Assembly: GCA_030145595.1 (NCBI GenBank)
Contig: JAQYVG010000076.1
Location: 1-13,229, forward strand
Length of the DNA: 13,229 bases
Source: Desulfobacterales bacterium
GTDB lineage: Bacteria > Desulfobacterota > Desulfobacteria > Desulfobacterales > UBA11574
Direction of reading: 5' to 3'
In this document: one piece after another, positions 7,088 through 13,229 of the stretch
How the letters are laid out: each line of letters opens with the position of its first letter
Position numbering within the stretch: the stretch's first letter is position 1
The notes under the pieces: generated by a model
The model's input: the letters and a program-made list of their open reading frames with translations, nothing else
Told to the model about the DNA's origin: nothing
Databases searched by the model: none
Translations under genes and position numbers: made by a program

Positions 7088-7285
7088 ACGTTACTGTACA
7101 GCGGCAGTGAGGATTTGTCTGTATTCGTAGAACCGGTACTAACTAGTGTTCATCCATTAATGAGGATTTTTGTTCAAGATCAAGGCATGCGAAAAAAATA
7201 ACCACAGGCATATAGTTGTTATTCCGAGGATTATTTTTTGAGCATAACGCAGAGATTGGGCAAAAAGACCATTTATGGATGGGCA

Positions 7286-7759
7286 CTATCTATCTTTAAC
7301 CACCAATGTACCCTTCATGTTCTGATGAATGCCGCCGCAGAAAACATTACAAGCAAAGACAAAGGTGCCGACCTTATCCGCCTTAAAGGATACAAACGCA
7401 GTTTTCCCCGGCTTTATTGGTTCGGTTACATAAACCCCGAAGGCTTTAAGGCTGAAACCGTGGGCCACATCACTGCTTCTTAGCTTTAAAACAACCGAAT
7501 CATTTTTAAAAACCTCTATCACCGGCTTTTGGGAAGACCCCTGTTTTTTTTCGAAAGAGAGAATATCATGCGCCTGAACTTCACCCAGCAGCCAGCCGCT
7601 TTGCGCACTGCCGGTGAGGGTAAATTCTCTGGCGTCGAAAGTTGTTTTATGCGGCCATAAGTAACGGTCATAGGCCAGGATTCCAAGCGGCAATCCGACG
7701 ATAATTGCAACTAATAAAATGAAAAAAATAAATTCCGATTTTTTTTCACTGATCGTCAT
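7286..7759 (-). CDS. Small membrane-anchored CuA-domain protein (cytochrome oxidase subunit II-like)
   Basis: This 157-residue protein has one N-terminal membrane helix (about 9-30) and a periplasmic cupredoxin domain. All side-chain CuA ligands are present: His100 in SSDVAHGF and C137-x3-C141-x3-H145-x2-M148 (CNVFCGGIHQNM). Subunit II proteins usually have two helices and are longer; here there is one, and no oxidase subunit I or III gene follows. The function is therefore probably periplasmic electron transfer to or from the CuA-polyferredoxin encoded next, with which it shares the HGF and C-x3-C-x3-H-x2-M motifs. AAAGGT lies 6 bases before the ATG. Expression is predicted from the FNR/CRP-type promoter at 7882-7930. 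Confidence 0.9.
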   Translation of the reverse strand: MTISEKKSEFIFFILLVAIIVGLPLGILAYDRYLWPHKTTFDAREFTLTGSAQSGWLLGEVQAHDILSFEKKQGSSQKPVIEVFKNDSVVLKLRSSDVAHGFSLKAFGVYVTEPIKPGKTAFVSFKADKVGTFVFACNVFCGGIHQNMKGTLVVKDR

Positions 7760-7770
7760 GCATTACCTTT

Positions 7771-7824
7771 ATCCAGTATCAAGTATCTAGCATCCAGTAC
7801 CAAGTATCTAGCATCCAGCAACAC
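7771..7824. repeat. 21-bp tandem repeat, about 2.5 copies, in the CuA leader
   Basis: Unit 1 (7771-7791, ATCCAGTATCAAGTATCTAGC with the last base omitted from most alignments) is followed by unit 2 at 7792-7812, with one change, and a partial third unit starting at 7813 (ATCCAGCAACAC). It lies between the predicted transcription start and the ribosome binding site of the CuA gene, so it would be part of the untranslated leader. Confidence 0.75.
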
Positions 7825-7881
7825 TTTGGCCTGAAACGTTGCAAAATGTTAAACATCAACTCGTCGTTGTGAGCCTAAGTT

Positions 7882-7930
7882 TTGCTACAATATAAACCAT
7901 TCTCAAAGCCAATTCATTGACTTAAGTCAA
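7882..7930 (-). promoter_or_regulatory. FNR/CRP-family class II promoter for the CuA genes
   Basis: TTGACTTAAGTCAA at 7917-7930 is a perfect 14-bp palindrome of the form TTGAC-N4-GTCAA, the layout of FNR/CRP-superfamily sites (FNR itself prefers TTGAT-N4-ATCAA). On the minus strand a -10 box TATATT lies at 7894-7889. The distance between the two centres is 32 bp, exactly that of a class II promoter with the site at -41.5, giving a predicted start near 7882. No good -35 box is needed or seen. The regulator is not encoded in the window. Confidence 0.65.
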
Positions 7931-7952
7931 AATCCAGATTTTTTGCTGAACT

Positions 7953-7992
7953 CAAAAAAAAAGAAAGCTCAAAGCAAAGCTTTGAGCTTTCT
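7953..7992 (-). terminator. Strong intrinsic terminator of the cytochrome operon
   Basis: A perfect 14-bp stem (7979-7992 with 7962-7975, AGAAAGCTCAAAGC) with a 3-base loop is followed on the minus strand by a run of T. It lies about 80 bp after the cytochrome b stop codon. It should end transcription of the cytochrome operon and separate it from the CuA genes. Confidence 0.9.
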
Positions 7993-8073
7993 ACAATTCG
8001 CTTGCAATAAAAAGCGAAACAATTCGGGTCCTCGAGTAAACTTTCGAATCTGCGCAAAAAAACCACAACTCGT

Positions 8074-8937
8074 CTAATGAAGGGTTACATATTGACTGTA
8101 AATCAATCCGTTTATCAGCATATAGAGGCCAAATCCCAGAGCACCGTAACCGAAAACAAAATAAACCACCCTGAACCACAATGCAGGAGGGTTTGCGGTC
8201 GCGGGTTCCAGTTTACCTTCATCCTCCAGCGCTTCTTCCAGCGGCAGCCCCCCTAGTTTACCTTCATCCTTCAGCCGTGCCACCCATGCGGGTTTTTCCT
8301 CCAGCGCTTCTTCCAGCGGCAGCCCCCCTGAAAACATCACTTCGTTCATGGGGAAACAGGTGGGCCGCAGATGCCCGACAAAAAAATGCACGATAAAAAT
8401 GTACGTGACTGCCAGGATGGCTTCAGCCTTGTGCAAAAGGGCGGCGACGTTCAGGGACCATCCGGGCACATAACGACTTGATATAATGGGATAAATCAGC
8501 ATCAGGCCGGTGACGGCCAATAGCGGCATCCCCCAGAAGACCGCCCAGTAATCGAACTTTTCCCAGTAGGCCCATCGATTCAATTCAGGCGGTGAACCGA
8601 TACCAAACGTCCACAGGATTCTCTGCCAGACATGCCGCACATCGTCCAGGTTGGGAATCAGCGAGTCCGGTCCGAACAAGCTTTCTCCAAGATTTTGCCA
8701 GTTGATCCTTGTCAACAAGTAAATGATGTGCACCAGAAAACCTGCTACCATTATCATACCTGCCCGCCGGTGAATCAGGCCGCAACTTTCATACCCTCCG
8801 AAGAGGTTGCTGAGCTGCTTTCCCCAGGCAGTGGTGATAAACAGGCGGCTGAAACCAGTGGCGGACTGTATCAGAAAAGTCAGGATCAGGAAAATATGAG
8901 ACACACGGTCAAATATGCTAAATCGTTTAATGTACAT
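8074..8937 (-). CDS. Cytochrome b subunit (formate dehydrogenase gamma / b561-like)
   Basis: This 287-residue membrane protein resembles the di-haem cytochrome b subunits of formate dehydrogenase and related quinone-linked complexes. It has about five helices and candidate haem ligands His14 (RVSH), His56 (LIHRRAG), His70, His169 (LLHK) and His184/His189 (IVHFFVGH), followed by the typical RPTCFPMNEVMFSG loop. The start at 8937 (MYIKRFSIF) is preferred over one 12 codons upstream: GAGGA precedes it by 8 bases and it overlaps the stop of the 3-haem gene by 11 bp, indicating translational coupling. Residues 204-243 contain an in-frame tandem duplication (GGLPLEEALE and DEGKL each twice) in the cytoplasmic loop before the last helix. 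The likely job is electron exchange between the quinone pool and the cytochromes encoded upstream. Confidence 0.88.
   Translation of the reverse strand: MYIKRFSIFDRVSHIFLILTFLIQSATGFSRLFITTAWGKQLSNLFGGYESCGLIHRRAGMIMVAGFLVHIIYLLTRINWQNLGESLFGPDSLIPNLDDVRHVWQRILWTFGIGSPPELNRWAYWEKFDYWAVFWGMPLLAVTGLMLIYPIISSRYVPGWSLNVAALLHKAEAILAVTYIFIVHFFVGHLRPTCFPMNEVMFSGGLPLEEALEEKPAWVARLKDEGKLGGLPLEEALEDEGKLEPATANPPALWFRVVYFVFGYGALGFGLYMLINGLIYSQYVTLH
8210..8329. repeat. In-frame direct repeats inside the cytochrome b gene
   Basis: A perfect 33-bp direct repeat (8222-8254 and 8297-8329) lies 75 bp apart, and a perfect 16-bp one (AGTTTACCTTCATCCT at 8210-8225 and 8255-8270) 45 bp apart. Both distances are multiples of three. 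Together they encode the duplicated GGLPLEEALE / DEGKL segments. The exact DNA identity points to a recent duplication. Confidence 0.9.
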
Positions 8938-9634
8938 CGTCGGTATCCTCTGTTGCTTTTCCCTTTTTCGCAAATAATTCCCGCAAACCCGCTAAGAAAC
9001 TGTGCGGTACAAAGAAAGCCAGCGTGCCCACTAAAAGGATGAGCATGAACCAGTAAGTATAATACAAAACCGGAAAGCCGGTCTTGGCGGTCAGTGATCC
9101 GGCCGAAGGTTCATGGATAACATAGGAAGCAAAGGAGGCATTGGCTCCTTCGTGGCACTTGGCGCATACATAGGCGTGCTTACGGATGGGGTTCATGGGT
9201 GAAAAGTAGTGATCGATACTGGCGATAGGTTCTGCGCCGTGACACTGGCGGCAGGTCAGATTGGCCCGGGTCGTATGCATATCCCGGGTCTGCTCCACGT
9301 GGCAGCCCTCACACCGGCGGTTGTCGTAAAACCTAATGCCCCAGTGAGAATCCGACAGGCGCGTGCGGATCCTCACCGAAGCTGCCGTCGAGCTGTAAGG
9401 GAGGCCCAGAAGGCGCCGGCGTGTCGGGACCGTTACACTGGGCCGCTCGTGACGCGGCCGGGCCTCGTATTCTTCATAATAACCCGTGCTGACCTCGTAT
9501 TGCTTGTACCTTCGCAGGGCCGATGCCACTTCTTCTCCCTGGGCAGCGGCCATGTCCGGAAGTACTATCGGAACAAGCAGAACGAGTCCGGCAATCCAGA
9601 TGACAGGCATTTGATACCATTTCGTCCGTTTCAT
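8927..9634 (-). CDS. Three-haem c-type cytochrome with C-terminal membrane anchor
   Basis: The 235-residue protein has an N-terminal signal peptide (MKRTKWYQ..., hydrophobic 10-25, probable cleavage near MAAAQ). Three CxxCH haem motifs follow: CEGCH (108-112), CRQCH (128-132) and CAKCH (157-161), with additional His residues nearby as possible distal ligands. A helix at about 181-203 anchors the C-terminus in the membrane, leaving a basic cytoplasmic tail. This suits a periplasmic relay docked next to cytochrome b, encoded by the overlapping next gene, as in quinol-oxidising b/c complexes (Cbc-type complexes of Geobacter are an analogy, not an identification). GGGAGA lies 7 bases before the ATG. 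The 8-haem gene ends 21 bp upstream, so the three genes form an operon. Confidence 0.88.
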   Translation of the reverse strand: MKRTKWYQMPVIWIAGLVLLVPIVLPDMAAAQGEEVASALRRYKQYEVSTGYYEEYEARPRHERPSVTVPTRRRLLGLPYSSTAASVRIRTRLSDSHWGIRFYDNRRCEGCHVEQTRDMHTTRANLTCRQCHGAEPIASIDHYFSPMNPIRKHAYVCAKCHEGANASFASYVIHEPSAGSLTAKTGFPVLYYTYWFMLILLVGTLAFFVPHSFLAGLRELFAKKGKATEDTDDVH

Positions 9635-9655
9635 GAATCGTCTCCCGGGTTGCCC

Positions 9656-10921
9656 TTATTCATATGCAACGGGTTTAGTCGCTACGGCCACAGGTTTAGG
9701 AAGTACCGCCAGTTTATCGTACGCCTTTTGGAGCGTCTTCAAATCAGCATCCTTGTGCTTGTGACAGGTCTGGCACGAATTGGGAACTTTCGGATTGGCC
9801 AGAGTGTCCCTGGGCAGCAAGGTAACAAATACGTGGCTGTGAATATCCCCGGATTCGGCGCTCTTGGCGATCCTGGGCATGTGGCATCCCACGCAGTTGG
9901 CAAAAGAGTGGATGGAGTGCGCCAGGTTGTTGTTCAAAATTTCGTGACAGGAAAGGCATTGTTTGGAGCCTGCCGCCAGCGTCTGGGAGCGGGTGGGCGG
10001 AATGCCGATCTGATGCACGTAGTGACAGGACGTGCAGGTCACACCTTCGGCAGCATGCTTCGACTGTTGCCAGTCGATGAATTGCTGGTGGTGTCCCTTG
10101 GAAAATTCGTTGGCATACACATGCTTTACGTCTCCGCCTTCATAGGAGGTGGATTCGTAATACGTCTCCAGTGCCTTGCCGGGCGCATAGCCCACCGGCC
10201 AGCCGGCCCCCTTGACCTTGGTGGCATGGCCGCGGTTGTGGCAGGAGCCGCAAATCTGGGCGGCCACTCCCATGGTTAGTTTGGCCGGGTTGACGATGGT
10301 CTGGCGTTTTTCAAAAACAGCGGTTTTGGGCAGGGCCGCATGCCAGGAACCTTTGCCGTGGCAGGCTTCACAGGCCACTCCCGGTTCTTTGAAGGTGCCT
10401 TTTTCAAGATCGGCGCCGGTGGAGTGGCAGCCGCCGCATTTTTTGAGCCAGGGCCGCTTGTCCCAGTCTTTTTCGTGGTAATTGACCCAGCGATGGGTAT
10501 CGGCGTTGTACTGGATCGGAGTAATAAAAAGGGTCCCGTCCTTTTTTACCAGATAGCGCTGTTTCCACTGACTGCCGATGGTGTAAAGAATGTCATCGAT
10601 CTTGGGGACGTAAACCTTGTCCGACGGCACCTTGAGCTTTGCCTCCAGCTTGGCGAGATCCGCGCGAATCCTTTTCTCGTCAATCGGCACGATAAGCGCG
10701 TCCTCGTTCGCTTTGGCATCCTGAAGCATGCGGCTGTGCATGGTCATTTTCCAGGAGTCATAGTGCTCCAGATGACACATTTTACAGGTATCCGAACCGA
10801 CGAACGCCTTGGGCTGTGACGTGGCCGCGGCGATGTCGATTGGTTTTTCGGCGGCGCAGGCTGCTAAAGCCACGGTTGCAAGACACAGTAAAAAAACCTT
10901 TAGTAAAGGGTTGATCTTCAT
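9656..10921 (-). CDS. Eight-haem c-type cytochrome lipoprotein (cytochrome c554-like)
   Basis: The 421-residue protein has a signal peptide with lipobox LAAC, Cys22 being the predicted lipid-modified residue. Eight CxxCH motifs start at Cys46, 162, 184, 224, 296, 322, 343 and 383. The first, in FVGSDTCKMCHLEHYDSWKMTMH, is typical of cytochrome c554-like domains (quoted in part: VGSDTCKMCH). CVGCHMPR with a later HSHVF is typical of NrfA-related and doubled-CXXCH multihaem proteins. No CxxCK active-site motif as in NrfA is seen, so an electron carrier or terminal reductase with bis-His haems is more likely than a nitrite reductase. It is the first gene of the cytochrome operon, with a strong GAGGAGGG ribosome binding site. 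Its membrane face (outer or inner) and its partner are unknown. Confidence 0.9.
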   Translation of the reverse strand: MKINPLLKVFLLCLATVALAACAAEKPIDIAAATSQPKAFVGSDTCKMCHLEHYDSWKMTMHSRMLQDAKANEDALIVPIDEKRIRADLAKLEAKLKVPSDKVYVPKIDDILYTIGSQWKQRYLVKKDGTLFITPIQYNADTHRWVNYHEKDWDKRPWLKKCGGCHSTGADLEKGTFKEPGVACEACHGKGSWHAALPKTAVFEKRQTIVNPAKLTMGVAAQICGSCHNRGHATKVKGAGWPVGYAPGKALETYYESTSYEGGDVKHVYANEFSKGHHQQFIDWQQSKHAAEGVTCTSCHYVHQIGIPPTRSQTLAAGSKQCLSCHEILNNNLAHSIHSFANCVGCHMPRIAKSAESGDIHSHVFVTLLPRDTLANPKVPNSCQTCHKHKDADLKTLQKAYDKLAVLPKPVAVATKPVAYE

Positions 10922-11006
10922 GCTGCCCTCCTCAAAAAACTGGTTGTGTTAGTGTTGAAATTTTTCAAAGTAAAATCAGTTTGCAGAAAATAATTATATT
11001 TTTATC

Positions 11007-11080
11007 TGATACCTTTATAGCGGTTGCGATGGGAACCGGTCAATGGGGGAAAGCCCGATTTTAAGGTAGGAAATTCCTAC
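11007..11080 (-). promoter_or_regulatory. Cytochrome operon promoter with upstream palindromic operator
   Basis: On the minus strand, TTGACC (11043-11038) and TATAAA (11019-11014) are separated by 18 bp, a good sigma-70 promoter with a start near 11007 and a leader of about 85 bases. Upstream, GTAGGAA-A-TTCCTAC (11066-11080) is a perfect 7-bp inverted repeat centred near -66. That is a class I activator position. NarL/FixJ-type regulators often bind such inverted sites, and one is encoded immediately upstream. Confidence 0.6.
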
Positions 11081-11128
11081 TTTGTGGTAAAGATTTTGAC
11101 ATCTGGAGGATGGTATGAGGAAACCGGG

Positions 11129-11785
11129 TTAATCCCAGTGTTCAGGATCGACAATATTTATTTTGATGGCATATTTCACCATTCCCACCAGATCCTTGAC
11201 GCCCAGTTTCTTCATGAAATTGGAACGGTGTTTTTCCACGGTCTTGGGGCTTACACAGAGTATATCGGCGATCTCTTTGGTGGAATTGCCTTCGACCATC
11301 AGCCGGAAAACCTGCTGCTCCCGCTCCGAAAGCAGGTCGTAGCGGTGAACGGGTGAGGACGTTTTTCGATTTGCCAGATAAGCGTCGATAATTTCCGCAT
11401 TGATTTCGTGACTCAAAAAATATTCTCTAGAGAATACCGCCCGGACGGCTGCCAGGATCTCGCTGCTTGGCGAAGCTTTGAGAACATAGCCCAAAGCTCC
11501 TGCGGCCAGGGCCTGACGCGCATAGGCCTCTTTCTTGTGCATGGAGAAAACAACAATGCGCACATCGGGTACAGCCTCTTTGATCAGGCCAATGGCCTCC
11601 AACCCGTTTAGTTTGGGCATGGTAACATCAAGCAGCAGTACGTCGGGACGAAGTGATTTTGCTTTTAAAAGGGTTTCCCGGCCGTCCTGAGCCTCTCCCA
11701 CCACTTCCATGTCCTCCTGGTCGTTTAAAAGCTGTTTGAGACCTTCCCGAACAATCTGGTGATCATCTGCTATCATAATTTTCAT
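11129..11785 (-). CDS. NarL/FixJ-family response regulator
   Basis: This protein has an N-terminal receiver domain (MKIMIADDH with the acidic pair Asp7/Asp8, phospho-acceptor Asp53 in LLLDVTMP, Ser81, Lys103) and a C-terminal LuxR-type HTH (LLSEREQQVFRLMVEGNS...VSPKTVEKHRSN). The start at 11785 (218 residues) is preferred over one 40 codons upstream because the receiver fold begins there, AGAGG lies about 8 bases before it, and it then starts one base after the kinase stop codon. It should be phosphorylated by the kinase encoded just upstream and act as a transcription factor. The cytochrome operon, beginning about 200 bp downstream with a palindromic site, is the obvious target (inference). 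Confidence 0.93.
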   Translation of the reverse strand: MKIMIADDHQIVREGLKQLLNDQEDMEVVGEAQDGRETLLKAKSLRPDVLLLDVTMPKLNGLEAIGLIKEAVPDVRIVVFSMHKKEAYARQALAAGALGYVLKASPSSEILAAVRAVFSREYFLSHEINAEIIDAYLANRKTSSPVHRYDLLSEREQQVFRLMVEGNSTKEIADILCVSPKTVEKHRSNFMKKLGVKDLVGMVKYAIKINIVDPEHWD

Positions 11786-11786
11786 T

Positions 11787-13229
11787 TTAAGCCTCTGTTT
11801 TTCCGGGCTTGGCGAGCACTTCAACCCGGATGACGGTACCTTTGCCCCGGCCTGATCGAATGTCGATTGCACCTCCCACGCCAGCCACCCTTTCCCGCAT
11901 GCCAATCAGGCCGATGCCCTGTTTCCCGTCCAGCTTTTGCGGCGAGGCTTCCATCTGTTCAAATCCAACCCCGTCGTCCTTTATGGTAAAAATAAATTTA
12001 GGATGGCTGTATGTCAGCAGAACTTCAACCCGTTTGGCCTTGGCGTGTTTTACAATGTTGTTTAAACCTTCCTGGAGAATGCGATACAGGGTGATTTCAA
12101 CCTCCGCATCGGGTCGTTTTTTAACTCCCACGGCTTCAAAATCTATCCGAAGCGTGCCATTTCGTTTGCCAAAGTCTTCCACATACCATTCCAGGGTGGG
12201 GATAAACCCCAGATGATCGAGCATGTCCGGGCGCAGCTCGGATGCGATATTTCGGATATTGTCACATTGCTGCTCGGTCACCCGGAGTATCTGATCACAT
12301 TGAGCTTTTTGGCCTTTGAGTTCTTCCGGCAGTGAATTTTGAAGGGCTTCTACGTTGAGGTGCAGGGTGGTTAGAGCCTGTCCGAATTCGTCGTGAAGGT
12401 CCCTTGCAAGCCGCTTGCGCTCTTCTTCTATAACGTTGAAAAGCTGCTGGGAAAGACTCCTGATTTCCTCTTCTGCCCGCACGCGTTCTTTAAGTTCCAG
12501 CCTGCAATTGCTCATTGCTTTTTCCAGATCGACGGTCCGTTTCTGAACACGGATTTCAAGCTCATCGCGGATCTGTTGAAGCGCTTTTTCCGTTTCTTTT
12601 CGTTCCGCTATCTCACCCATTAAAGCATTGTGCGAGCTTGTAAGCCGGCGCTCTATACGGCCGACAAAAAGAAAAAAGAACCCAAAGAGCAGGGCTCCAA
12701 TAACTGCACTGGCTGTTATCATAATCGTTATTTGCACTTGCAGTGCATTTTCATCCACAGTGATGTCTTTTAAGACAACAATGTGGCCGAGGTCACGGCC
12801 ACCGGCGTCAATCAAAGGGACAAATCCGATGGAATATTGGCGACTATCTGTTGCTAAACTATAAATATGATCCGCCCGCTGACCGGCATGGAACTGTAAG
12901 TGCTGGTTTAGTTTTAAGGGAATTTCTTCCATGGTCTGGTTGACGACGACAAAGTCGGGAAACTGATTCCATTCTCCCTTACGTCCCATCATTTTCAACC
13001 CTTCCTCCCACTTCCCCCGTTCAAGATATGATTTTTTGACGGTTAGGAGCAGTTCGACATTGAGAATACTTCCCAAATTTGACACAAAGTGTTCGATTTC
13101 CACGCCGAGTTCAATGAAACCCATCAACTCGTCGTCGCTCCACCAGGGATGTACCACGCGCAGGGTAATTGTGCCCAGGGGGCCCAGCTCAATGCCGCTG
13201 GCAGTTGTGGTTGCAAGCTCGGCATGGTT
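11787..13229 (-). CDS. NarL-type sensor histidine kinase, 5' end outside the window (partial)
   Basis: The frame stays open to the window edge (480 residues visible), so the GTG at 13157 need not be the start. Visible parts in order: a periplasmic sensor domain (about residues 1-160, with GFIELGVEIEHF and a final GFVPLIDAGGRDLGHIVVL, resembling Cache-like extracytoplasmic domains), a membrane helix (about 166-190), a coiled-coil linker (190-265), a HisKA_3 domain with the phospho-acceptor His279 in ARDLHDEFGQ, and an HATPase domain with N-box EGLNNIVKHAKA and glycine boxes DDGVGF and GIGLIGMRERV. This is the NarX/DegS-type architecture that pairs with NarL-family regulators, and the regulator gene follows after one base. 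The signal is unknown; the extracytoplasmic location suggests a small molecule or electron acceptor. Confidence 0.92.
   Translation of the reverse strand, partial: NHAELATTTASGIELGPLGTITLRVVHPWWSDDELMGFIELGVEIEHFVSNLGSILNVELLLTVKKSYLERGKWEEGLKMMGRKGEWNQFPDFVVVNQTMEEIPLKLNQHLQFHAGQRADHIYSLATDSRQYSIGFVPLIDAGGRDLGHIVVLKDITVDENALQVQITIMITASAVIGALLFGFFFLFVGRIERRLTSSHNALMGEIAERKETEKALQQIRDELEIRVQKRTVDLEKAMSNCRLELKERVRAEEEIRSLSQQLFNVIEEERKRLARDLHDEFGQALTTLHLNVEALQNSLPEELKGQKAQCDQILRVTEQQCDNIRNIASELRPDMLDHLGFIPTLEWYVEDFGKRNGTLRIDFEAVGVKKRPDAEVEITLYRILQEGLNNIVKHAKAKRVEVLLTYSHPKFIFTIKDDGVGFEQMEASPQKLDGKQGIGLIGMRERVAGVGGAIDIRSGRGKGTVIRVEVLAKPGKTEA

Noticed and set aside
5162..7759. Cytochrome c oxidase or nitrous oxide reductase locus
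   Set aside because: CuA motifs are present but no subunit I, III or NosZ catalytic gene is in the window.
7771..7824. Possible CRISPR array
   Set aside because: The 21-bp units are directly adjacent with no unique spacers and no cas genes are present.
9209..10279. A 356-codon open frame on the + strand
   Set aside because: It lies antisense to the 3-haem and 8-haem cytochrome genes, whose haem motifs, signal peptides and ribosome binding sites are clear. Its translation shows no recognisable domain.
10955..10968. TTGAA-N4-TTCAA, a second FNR-like site
   Set aside because: The half-sites fit FNR-type spacing loosely, but it lies downstream of the predicted transcription start in AT-rich sequence, so chance is likely.
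13155..13157. GTG as the start of the histidine kinase
   Set aside because: The frame remains open to the window edge and the sensor domain would be cut without a first membrane helix, so the real start is outside.

Overview
The window looks like the chromosome of an anaerobic, probably sulfate- or metal-respiring member of the Desulfobacterota (old Deltaproteobacteria). The signs are many c-type haem motifs, a membrane polyferredoxin, a NarL-type two-component pair, and gene-poor spacers filled with short degenerate repeats (GACAGGATT arrays, AAATTCC/GGAATTT arrays, tandem ATCCAGTATC units) of the kind I associate with that group. This assignment is an inference. No rRNA, tRNA, CRISPR array, transposase or phage gene was seen.

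Left part (1-3100): a possible C-terminal scrap of a gene, a perfect 16-bp hairpin, a small BamE/SmpA-like lipoprotein (+), a small HTH plus zinc-ribbon regulator (-), then a minus-strand pair: a SPASM-like radical SAM protein followed by a protein with an NrdR-type zinc ribbon that lacks the NrdR ATP-cone. Middle (3100-5160): repeat-rich spacers surrounding a lone CNT-family nucleoside transporter (+).

Right part (5162-13229): all minus strand, and the most interesting section. In transcription order it holds a sensor histidine kinase (its 5' end lies outside the window), its NarL-type response regulator, a three-gene cytochrome operon (8-haem lipoprotein, 3-haem membrane-anchored cytochrome, di-haem-type cytochrome b), a strong intrinsic terminator, and then two genes encoding CuA-type cupredoxins. 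One is a small membrane-anchored CuA protein. The other is a 641-residue fusion of a CuA domain to a NapH-like polyferredoxin.

The cytochrome operon has a good sigma-70 promoter with a palindrome about 66 bp upstream of the predicted start, where a class I activator such as the neighbouring response regulator could bind. The CuA pair has its own promoter with a perfect TTGAC-N4-GTCAA palindrome spaced from a TATATT -10 box exactly as in a class II FNR/CRP-family promoter.

Working model (inference): cytochrome b exchanges electrons with the quinone pool and passes them through 3-haem and 8-haem periplasmic cytochromes. The CuA pair would link cytoplasmic-side Fe-S clusters to periplasmic copper centres. 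No terminal oxidase, nitrous oxide reductase or other catalytic subunit is present, so the acceptor or donor is unknown.
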